From Wenzhouxiangella sp. (GTDB lineage Bacteria > Pseudomonadota > Gammaproteobacteria > Xanthomonadales > Wenzhouxiangellaceae), in assembly GCA_007121485.1 (NCBI GenBank), contig SKKM01000225.1:1-9391 (forward strand): a stretch of DNA of 9,391 bases, in the 5' to 3' direction. Made by a program: the position numbers and the translations under genes. The number at the start of each line of letters is the position of its first letter. Within the stretch, counting starts at the first letter, position 1. Below the pieces are notes generated by a model that worked only from the letters and a program-made list of their open reading frames with translations, was not told the DNA's origin and made no database searches. This document shows, one piece after another, positions 1-6,122 of this stretch.

Positions 1-487
1 CGACCAGGTTGGGCTCGCGCTGAGCGTCCATCAGCTGGGCGTTGCGCAGGATCTCGAATACCGTGTTGGTGATCCCTTCCGGCTCTTCCAGATCGAAATA
101 GGGATTGGGCCCGATTTCGGTGTGGAAGTAGACGATGTCGCGCACCACCGCTGACAACAGCTCGCGGATGCCCTTGATCATCTTGCCGTCGACAAAAGCG
201 CCGGCCGGCGCATTTTCCACGTCGATGCGCATGCCGCGATTGACCTGGTGGACCTGGATGCGGAAGTCCGCGTAGGCGCGCAGCATGGATTCGGCATCGT
301 CGCCCTGCTCGCCCGAGTTGAGCACGGCCAGGGCGCACTGGCGCAACACCTCACCGACTTCCTCGCTGGCGTCCGACAGGCGCGCCACTTCCTCGCGCGA
401 GAGCATGTTCAGGGTGCCGGAAGGATAGACCGTGGTCGAAACCTTGTCTCCAGCGGCGGAAAAGGGTTTATTCGTGTGATCGTCCAT
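1..487 (-). CDS. ppnN: PpnN-type nucleotide 5'-monophosphate nucleosidase, N-terminal part (runs off left edge)
   Basis: PpnN (formerly YgdH) hydrolyses purine and pyrimidine nucleoside 5'-monophosphates to base and ribose 5-phosphate in the cytoplasm, and in E. coli it is modulated by (p)ppGpp. Only the first 162 codons lie in the window. They match the N-terminal domain that precedes the catalytic LOG-like Rossmann domain. Recognisable stretches, compared with E. coli PpnN from memory, are LNMLSREEV (residues 26-34), CALAVLNSG (51-59), AFVDGKMI (97-104), VVRDI (114-118) and ITNTVFEILRNA (139-150). The catalytic PGG-type motif would lie beyond base 1. The ATG at 485-487 is chosen because homology begins about 25 residues in and the frame closes just upstream. 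No good Shine-Dalgarno precedes it, but a GATAAT hexamer (minus strand, 494-499) ends 6 nt before the start, so a very short leader is possible. The gene is divergent from the neighbouring operon and probably unrelated to it. Confidence 0.88.
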   Translation of the reverse strand, partial: MDDHTNKPFSAAGDKVSTTVYPSGTLNMLSREEVARLSDASEEVGEVLRQCALAVLNSGEQGDDAESMLRAYADFRIQVHQVNRGMRIDVENAPAGAFVDGKMIKGIRELLSAVVRDIVYFHTEIGPNPYFDLEEPEGITNTVFEILRNAQLMDAQREPNLV

Positions 488-546
488 CGCCACATTATCT
501 ATGGAATGACCGGCCGCAGGGAATGAAATCGGGCAACCCAGGTTGC

Positions 547-576
547 TTGATTTGTGACCGGCAAGACCTTTATAGT
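547..576 (+). promoter_or_regulatory. Candidate sigma-70 promoter for the three-gene operon
   Basis: In the 199-nt divergent gap, TTGATT (547-552, 4/6 match to -35) and TATAGT (571-576, 5/6 match to -10) are separated by 18 nt. Transcription would start near 583 and leave a leader of about 100 nt. A second possible -10, TACAAT at 589-594, lacks a good -35. No GG-N10-GC sigma-54 element was found in this gap, so the operon encoding the activator appears not to be sigma-54 driven itself. Confidence 0.4.
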
Positions 577-686
577 GGGTAAACAAGATACAATGCATAG
601 GAGGGGTTTACAGAGTCTCGACTAGCCTCACTGATTAACCGCAGTCGCATTGGCCCACGTCGCAGACTCAGTAGAGGAGGAGCGTC

Positions 687-2414
687 ATGGGCACCGGGTG
701 TCCGGACAGGCTCAAGACAGGCGGCGGACCGCGAATCTGGATTCGCGCGGTGTTGCTGTTGCTGGTCGGCGCGTTGACCCTCGTCGTCCTGTTTTCCGGG
801 CCTGACCAGACAGCAGTTTCCCCAAGCGACCCTTCGAGCTGGCGGCCGGCTCTCCAGGCTGAGCGCGAAAGCAGCCGCGAGTCGGCAGCTATTCCGCTCG
901 ACCACGACCAACGTCGATCGACCTTGGATTCCGCCCGGCGCTCGAGCATTCAGCCCGTGGATTCATCGCCGGTGACCCGGCGCGCCGAACCGGCATCCGC
1001 ATCATCCTCCGCCCCTCCTGACGGAATCGCTTCCGAGACAGCACACCCAGAAAGTCCGCTCTCATCGGATGATGCCGACCCCGCAGGCGAAGACGGCTGG
1101 TCGATCGCCGGGACCGTATTCGACGACGCGGGCACTCCATTACCCGGGATTGCCGTACACGCCCAAGAAAGCCAGCAGAGGGCGGTGACAGATGCACTCG
1201 GCATGTTCGAGCTTGATCGGCTTGAGGCCGGCGCGCACAGGCTCTTTGTGGAGGAAAGCGCCAGATACCACGGAACCCAGACGTCGGTCTTGGCCGGTAC
1301 CCACGCCGCTGATTTGCACCTGCAACGCAAGGGCAGCATCAAGATCTATGGCCAGGTTTTCGACTTCAACGGGCAGCCCGTCATCAACGGAAGCGTGCGC
1401 GTGCTGGGCACCCGGGAACAACAGCAGACCGACAACACAGGGGCCTATGAAGTCCAGGCCGAACTGACCCGTGCCGGTACCCAGCCTGTCTTGGACTTCA
1501 CGCACCCGGACTTTCGAGATGTGCGCAAGCGCGTCGCAACCCATACCGACGACCAGTTCGCCGCGGTACGAGTGGATGTGGTCATGGACGCCGAGCACCA
1601 AAGCGTACCGGTTTTGGGATGGGTCATTGGCCCTCATGGCGAAGCGGTAGCGGACGCTCGTGTCAACCTTTCATCCCAGCAACCGCAGGCTTTTTATTCA
1701 ACGATCAGCGATGAACGAGGTGAATTCAGCTTCGATGAGGTCGAGATCGGCACGGCCTACCGGATCAGGATCGATCCTCCGGCCGCCCGATACAAGCGCT
1801 ACCTATCCGACGTCTTCGAAATCGGCCCGGACGGCGCTGTGCATGAAGCCGTCCTGCAGGCCAGCGATGAATCTGTATTGTCTGGCCTGATCGTCGATCT
1901 TCAGGGCCAACCCGTCCCAGATCTCACCTTCTGGTTGCGCAACACGCAGGTACCTGCATTCCGCAGCGCCACGATTACCACCGGCCGACAAGGGCATTTC
2001 GAAGCGATTCAGGTTCCGGCCGGCAGCATCCAGCTGGGAACGACATCGGTACCAGCCCTGCGTGCATCGGGCATCGTCCTGGCGCCGGGAGAAACCAGAG
2101 AGGTTCTGATCCCTGTCGATTGGGGGCAGGCATGGCTGCTGGGCCGCGTGGTGGATGATGCCGGCGAACCCGTCTCTCGAGCCAACGTCGTCGCCCAATG
2201 GGAGCGACAGTTTCCAGACGTCGTCAGTTCATCCCGGCGTCAGACCCTGACCGACCTCGGCGGTTACTTCAATTTCGCCAACCTGGGAGCGTCAACGTAT
2301 CGGATCACCGTCCAAGCCGATGGGTTCGCCACCACTCGCACGCAGGTTGCCCTTCAACCCGGCGATGAAACGATCATCCAGTTGCGGCGCGAGAAGTCGC
2401 CGGACACTCCATGA
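687..2414 (+). CDS. Membrane-anchored protein with about five carboxypeptidase-regulatory-like domains
   Basis: This 575-residue protein begins with a short basic segment and one hydrophobic helix (about residues 18-38), followed by a Ser/Pro/Asp-rich, probably disordered linker (about 40-135). Then come about five consecutive beta-sandwich units of the CarboxypepD_reg-like type, near 137-213, 217-302, 307-391, 396-477 and 482-567. Each opens with a G-x-V/I-x-D-x-x-G-x-P/A strand (for example GTVFDDAGTPLPG at 142-154 and GRVVDDAGEPVS at 486-497). Most also carry a T-D-x-x-G-x-F/Y turn (for example TDALGMFEL at 168-176 and TDLGGYFNF at 522-530). Such domains are generally structural or ligand-binding; no enzyme motif is visible. 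The hydrophobic helix could be a signal anchor or an uncleaved signal peptide, so the domains should lie in the periplasm or at the surface. The ATG at 687 is supported by AGGAGG at 675-680, 6 nt upstream. Its stop overlaps the next start as ATGA. The specific role is unknown. Confidence 0.85.
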   Translation: MGTGCPDRLKTGGGPRIWIRAVLLLLVGALTLVVLFSGPDQTAVSPSDPSSWRPALQAERESSRESAAIPLDHDQRRSTLDSARRSSIQPVDSSPVTRRAEPASASSSAPPDGIASETAHPESPLSSDDADPAGEDGWSIAGTVFDDAGTPLPGIAVHAQESQQRAVTDALGMFELDRLEAGAHRLFVEESARYHGTQTSVLAGTHAADLHLQRKGSIKIYGQVFDFNGQPVINGSVRVLGTREQQQTDNTGAYEVQAELTRAGTQPVLDFTHPDFRDVRKRVATHTDDQFAAVRVDVVMDAEHQSVPVLGWVIGPHGEAVADARVNLSSQQPQAFYSTISDERGEFSFDEVEIGTAYRIRIDPPAARYKRYLSDVFEIGPDGAVHEAVLQASDESVLSGLIVDLQGQPVPDLTFWLRNTQVPAFRSATITTGRQGHFEAIQVPAGSIQLGTTSVPALRASGIVLAPGETREVLIPVDWGQAWLLGRVVDDAGEPVSRANVVAQWERQFPDVVSSSRRQTLTDLGGYFNFANLGASTYRITVQADGFATTRTQVALQPGDETIIQLRREKSPDTP

Positions 2415-3769
2415 GGCTGATACTGCTGACATCGCCGATCGCCCGATTTGGCTTCCACGCCGTCTGCGGCGCCAGCCTGTGGATCTGGTTTCTGGCGGCA
2501 ATCGCCGCACCTTTGGAACTGGAGGTCATGACCCGGGCCGACAGCGGCGCAGGTAGCCTGCGTGAAGCGCTGGAGACCGCAGCAGCCATCCCGGAGCGAC
2601 CCGTACGCATTCACTTCGGAAACCGCAACGGATTGTTTTCAACCCCGCAGACGATCGAGCTTGAATCGCCGTTGCCCTTGGTTGTCGGCAAGGTGACCAT
2701 CGACGGATTCATCCGCAACTTGCTGTGGCGGGCCTATGGGGCCACCATCAGCGGCGCCGATACCCACCGGATCCTGGAAGTCGCCGAGGGCGGCAGCCTG
2801 CACCTGAGCGGCGTGACCTTGCGCTACGGCCGGGCCAAGTCTGGCGGCGCCATTCTCAATCGCGGCCGGCTCGAAGTCGAAGGTGTGAGCCTGTTCGACA
2901 ATAGCGCGGTCAGCGAAGGCGGTGCCATCACCAATCTCGGTGAGCTCTGGCTCATTAACTCCACCGTGGCCTGGAACGAGGCTCCTCGCGGTGGTGGCCT
3001 GGCCCATGTCGCCGGCAACGCCCGGCTCATCAACGCCACCCTGTACCAGAACGAGTCGGACGAAGGTGCAGCACTATGGAGCCAGTCGGCGCTGCACCTC
3101 GCCAACACCATCCTCGCTGGCGACCCCGGTCTCGCCCACTGCGTCAACGACGGGCCTTTGAGCGCAGCGACCACGCACAACCTGATTCAAGGGCCGCAGC
3201 GCGGTTGTGGCGAACCCCTGCTGACCGTCGACCCTGAAATCGAAGCCCGCCTCGGCTATTACAACGGGCCGACACCCACTCTCCCCACGGGCGGCGCCAG
3301 CCCGGTCATCAACCTGGGCCTTAACGAGGCGGCGGTCAACGCCCGGGGCGAAACCCTGCGCTGGGACCAACGCGGCAACGGCGACCCGCGCTTCGCCAGC
3401 GGGTTTACCGATATTGGCGCCTTTGAGCGTCAGGGTCACCTGCCGTCCGAATTCATCGTCGATACGATAGAAGACACGGGCCTGCGCGCCTGTTCCCGCG
3501 CCGCCGCAGCCGACTGTCCGCTGCGCGCCGCCCTCCAGTTGGCCGCAGCTGCCAGGCACAGCACCCCGATCCGGTTCCATCCGGACATCTTCGATGAGCC
3601 GCGGATCATCGCCCTACCGCACATCCCCGAACTCGGAGACCAAGTCATCCTGATGGATGGTAAAGGCACGGCGGGCATCACCATCACGGTGCCCGAAGCG
3701 GTGACTTGGGAGGCGGTCAACGGGGTCCGTATTGAGGTCCGATCCCAATCGGTCACAACACAGCCATGA
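2411..3769 (+). CDS. Secreted choice-of-anchor Q / parallel beta-helix protein with a second, truncated CSLREA-like module
   Basis: This 452-residue exported protein starts with a signal peptide (about residues 1-33, hydrophobic ASLWIWFLAAIAA). A DSGAGSLREAL motif (44-54) follows, which is the typical opening of CSLREA/choice-of-anchor Q proteins. Residues about 120-260 are short strands rich in GGAI, NxG and IxNST turns, typical of a right-handed parallel beta-helix. The family hallmark DIGAFE is at 334-339. A second opening motif then appears (VDTIEDTGLRACS... with DCPLRAAL, about 350-375), but the protein ends about 75 residues later without a second helix, so the C-terminal copy looks truncated. 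The protein probably acts at the surface or in the matrix; no catalytic residues can be assigned. The start lies in an ATGA overlap with the upstream gene and lacks its own strong Shine-Dalgarno, so translation is probably coupled. The stop overlaps the activator gene in the same way. Confidence 0.83.
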   Translation: MRLILLTSPIARFGFHAVCGASLWIWFLAAIAAPLELEVMTRADSGAGSLREALETAAAIPERPVRIHFGNRNGLFSTPQTIELESPLPLVVGKVTIDGFIRNLLWRAYGATISGADTHRILEVAEGGSLHLSGVTLRYGRAKSGGAILNRGRLEVEGVSLFDNSAVSEGGAITNLGELWLINSTVAWNEAPRGGGLAHVAGNARLINATLYQNESDEGAALWSQSALHLANTILAGDPGLAHCVNDGPLSAATTHNLIQGPQRGCGEPLLTVDPEIEARLGYYNGPTPTLPTGGASPVINLGLNEAAVNARGETLRWDQRGNGDPRFASGFTDIGAFERQGHLPSEFIVDTIEDTGLRACSRAAAADCPLRAALQLAAAARHSTPIRFHPDIFDEPRIIALPHIPELGDQVILMDGKGTAGITITVPEAVTWEAVNGVRIEVRSQSVTTQP

Positions 3770-4761
3770 CTCTCCTGTTCAGCAACAAAACCCGATGCCA
3801 CGAACACGAGGACACAGGCCGGCTGGTGGGCGCCAGCCCTGCGGTCCAGAGACTGAAGAAGGCGATCGCGAAGATGGCTCGGGCCGACCTCCCGGTGCTC
3901 ATCACCGGCGAGACAGGAACCGGCAAGGAACTGATTGCGCGACGCCTGCATGAGAGGTCATCCCGCGCGCAGGGGCCATTCGTCGCAGTCAACTGCCCGG
4001 CTGTGCCGCCGGATCTGTTTCAGGCCGAACTGTTCGGCTACGAGAAGGGCGCATTCACGGGCGCCGAGCGGCGCAACACCGGGCGGATCGACGCCGCTCA
4101 GGGCGGCACCCTGTTACTCGACGAAATCGGCGACCTGCCTCAGGATGTTCAGGCGGTACTGCTGAGATTCCTGCAGGAAGGCTCCTTCGAGCGCCTTGGC
4201 AGCGTCCAGCCGATTACCGCCGATGTCCGTATCCTGGCGGCAACCCACATCGACCTGTCGGCAGCCGTGGCCACTGGGCGGTTCCGCGAAGATCTCTTCT
4301 ACCGCTTGAACGCACTGCATATCCATAGCCCCCCGCTGCGCGATCGTGGCCCAGACAAGCTGCTGCTGGCGGAGCATTTTCTCGTCGAATGCAACCGACA
4401 GCTTGGCCTGAGCAAACACCAACTCAGTGAAGACGCGCGACAGCGAATCCTTGAACATGACTGGCCCGGCAATGTGCGCGAAGTCCGCAACCGGATCCTG
4501 CAGGCGCTGGTGCTGTGCGAAGGGCATCAGATCACTGCCGCCGGCCTTGAACTCGCCGACAACGGGGAAACCACAAGCGACTGCAATGACTGTCCCGGCA
4601 CGCTTGTCGATTATCGACACGCGGCAGAACGTGAAGCGATTGAATGCGCGTTACGCGCCACCGGCGGATGCGTGCCAGCGGCCGCTGAGCGCCTGGCCAT
4701 CTCCCGCGCCCAACTTTATCGCCTGATCAAGACGCTCGGCGTATCCGTCAAGGCACCTTGA
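3766..4761 (+). CDS. Sigma-54 enhancer-binding transcriptional activator, AAA+ plus Fis HTH, no sensory domain
   Basis: This 331-residue cytoplasmic regulator hydrolyses ATP to remodel sigma-54 RNA polymerase into open complexes. The AAA+ domain (about residues 18-255) is intact: Walker A GETGTGKE at 48-55, the sigma-54 contact loop GAFTGA at 95-100, Walker B GTLLLDEIGD at 114-123, sensor I ILAATH at 156-161, arginine-finger region FREDLFYRL at 173-181 and sensor II WPGNVREV at 233-240. A Fis-type helix-turn-helix (about 285-326, with AAERLAISRAQLYRLIKTLGV) follows. Only about 20 residues precede the AAA+ core, so there is no receiver, GAF or PAS domain, as in PspF-like activators. Control would have to come from a partner protein or from expression level. 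The linker before the HTH carries a CxxC pair (C273, C276), possibly fortuitous. The start is an ATGA overlap with the upstream secreted-protein gene, implying translational coupling. A likely target is the -24/-12 promoter near 8935. Confidence 0.93.
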   Translation: MTLLFSNKTRCHEHEDTGRLVGASPAVQRLKKAIAKMARADLPVLITGETGTGKELIARRLHERSSRAQGPFVAVNCPAVPPDLFQAELFGYEKGAFTGAERRNTGRIDAAQGGTLLLDEIGDLPQDVQAVLLRFLQEGSFERLGSVQPITADVRILAATHIDLSAAVATGRFREDLFYRLNALHIHSPPLRDRGPDKLLLAEHFLVECNRQLGLSKHQLSEDARQRILEHDWPGNVREVRNRILQALVLCEGHQITAAGLELADNGETTSDCNDCPGTLVDYRHAAEREAIECALRATGGCVPAAAERLAISRAQLYRLIKTLGVSVKAP

Positions 4762-4805
4762 TCTAAATCCGGCCTGTTCCCCATCAGAGCTCACCGGCGA
4801 CGTCC

Positions 4806-6005
4806 TTAGTGGGCCTGAAAGCGATCAGCAAAAATCACGTCCGCGGGCTCGTCGTCTTCCAACGCCCGTTCAAAGGCCCCGATATCGCAAGCATCACCCT
4901 GGGGTCGGGCGATTCCTCGTTGATCGGTCGCCACTGGCGTCATGCCGTCGAGTTCGGTGCAGTCGCTTGCCAACTCCAGTGCAATGCTGTCGGCACCCAA
5001 AGCATGGGTCCGGGTCGGTCCCCCGTTGTCGGCCAACGGCTCAAGCCCGATCTGGACTGACGAGAACTGTTCAAAGCCGGGACAGGAACCGTCTGTGTGC
5101 AGGTTGATCCCGGTGACCTCGAACGAGATGCCTGCTTGATTATCGCAGTCACCGCCCAGGGGATTGTCGGCGATCAGGCTGTTTCTGATCCGGGCAAAAC
5201 CCTCGTTGATGACACCGCCACCGAACCCTCCCAGATTGCCGACAATACTGGAAAACACCACGGTCACCTGGCCGCCGAAATTATCCACGCCTCCGCCGGC
5301 AAACTCGGCGGAGTTCTCCGAGATCGTGGTATTGATCAAGGTCAACTCGGCATTTTCACTGTTGGCTATCCCACCGCCCGTATCAGCCACGTTCCCCGAC
5401 ACCGTACTGTCTTCAATTCTGGCCGTTCCGAAATTATCGACCCCGCCACCCACTGCAAAACCCTCTGGAATGGCGGTGTTTCCGCTGATCGTGCTTTGCT
5501 GCAAGAGGAGGCTACCGTCGTTGGCGATTCCACCACCGGCAACCTCTGCGCTACAGGCCGTGATGATGACTTCCGAGAGAACCAGGCTACCCTTGTTCCA
5601 GACGCATCCCCCGAGCCCGAGACCACCATTCTGCTCTTCTTGGGCAAGGCCTTGTTTCAGGGTCAGTCCGGAGATTGAAGAGCTCACACCGCTGTCGATT
5701 TCAAAGAGCTGATGGGCTTGCTGGCCGCTTATGGCGATGCGGTGAGCTCCTGGGCCGACAATCTGCAGGTCTTGCTCGATCATCGGCAGTGCGGATTGCA
5801 ACAGGATCGTCCCGCTCAAGCCCGGTTCAAATTCAATGGTGTCTTCGCCCTGATTGGCATTGGCCGCTTCAATCAGCTCTCTGATGGTGCCTGAACCTGA
5901 GTCATCGAGGCTAGTAACCATGAGTTCGGCAGCGCTGCTGGCCGAAGCGAAAGCCATCCAGATCGATGCCGTGGCACACCCCGTAAAAAATCCTAATTTG
6001 GTCAT
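4806..6005 (-). CDS. Secreted choice-of-anchor Q / parallel beta-helix protein
   Basis: The 399-residue protein has a signal peptide (about residues 1-25, ending ASASSA before AELMV). DDSGSGTIREL (34-44) follows as the SLREA-like opening. A long run of beta-helix repeats (about 100-300) is rich in GGGVDN/GGGIAN, STISGN and IxNS motifs. The family signature DQRGIARPQ...DIGAFE spans 361-379. The extreme C-terminus, DVIFADRFQAH, resembles a short IFxDGFE-like tail that I recall from exported proteins of related gammaproteobacteria; this is a recollection, not a search result. The frame is open upstream to an ATG at 6098, but the ATG at 6005 is preferred: it gives a clean signal peptide and has GGAAAAG (minus strand, 6007-6013) just upstream. 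The gene is convergent with the activator gene, leaving a 44-nt gap with no obvious terminator. It lies downstream of the DUF11 gene on the same strand, separated by two hairpins. The protein probably acts at the cell surface; its ligand is unknown. Confidence 0.87.
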   Translation of the reverse strand: MTKLGFFTGCATASIWMAFASASSAAELMVTSLDDSGSGTIRELIEAANANQGEDTIEFEPGLSGTILLQSALPMIEQDLQIVGPGAHRIAISGQQAHQLFEIDSGVSSSISGLTLKQGLAQEEQNGGLGLGGCVWNKGSLVLSEVIITACSAEVAGGGIANDGSLLLQQSTISGNTAIPEGFAVGGGVDNFGTARIEDSTVSGNVADTGGGIANSENAELTLINTTISENSAEFAGGGVDNFGGQVTVVFSSIVGNLGGFGGGVINEGFARIRNSLIADNPLGGDCDNQAGISFEVTGINLHTDGSCPGFEQFSSVQIGLEPLADNGGPTRTHALGADSIALELASDCTELDGMTPVATDQRGIARPQGDACDIGAFERALEDDEPADVIFADRFQAH

Positions 6006-6035
6006 GTCTTTTCCAGTCCATCGAGCCATAAAGAC

Positions 6036-6063
6036 GGCCGGAAACGCTCTCGCATTTCCGGCC
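6036..6063 (-). other. GNRA-capped hairpin in the leader of the 399-residue beta-helix gene
   Basis: A perfect 9-bp inverted repeat (ggccggaaa 6036-6044 with tttccggcc 6055-6063) is extended in the minus-strand RNA by a U-G wobble and two more G-C pairs, leaving a GAGA (GNRA) tetraloop. On the plus strand the corresponding position would be a C/A mismatch and the loop would be TCTC, so the fully paired form exists only in the minus transcript. It ends about 30 nt before the ATG at 6005, and only GTCTTT follows it. It could be an mRNA-stabilising or processing element, or an attenuator. Confidence 0.6.
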
Positions 6064-6077
6064 GCGTCATTTGAGTT

Positions 6078-6109
6078 GAGAAGAAGGCGGGGCGCCAAGA
6101 CGCCCCGCC
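6078..6109 (-). terminator. Probable (possibly partial) terminator after the DUF11 gene
   Basis: A perfect 9-bp GC stem (ggcggggcg 6086-6094 with cgccccgcc 6101-6109, 6-nt loop) begins 13 nt past the TAG stop of the 906-residue gene. On the minus strand it is followed by TTCTTCTC, a pyrimidine-rich but interrupted U tail. Termination may therefore be incomplete, allowing some read-through into the 399-residue gene, for which no clear separate promoter was seen in the 117-nt gap. Confidence 0.6.
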
Positions 6110-6122
6110 GCCCTGACGTGGC

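Noticed and set aside
531..546. Possible -24/-12 element before the three-gene operon (GGGCAACCCAGGTTGC)
   Set aside because: The spacing between GG and GC is 11 or 12 nt rather than the required 10.
4762..4805. Search for a bidirectional terminator in the convergent gap
   Set aside because: No stem of useful length and no T tract could be found in the 44 nt.
5097..5712. Overlapping plus-strand open frames antisense to the 399-residue beta-helix gene
   Set aside because: No recognisable protein features; the minus frame has a signal peptide, family motifs and a Shine-Dalgarno.
6006..6098. Upstream start at 6098 (31 extra residues) for the 399-residue protein
   Set aside because: It would bury the signal peptide, start inside the terminator loop and translate through the second hairpin. 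The ATG at 6005 has a Shine-Dalgarno and a clean signal peptide.
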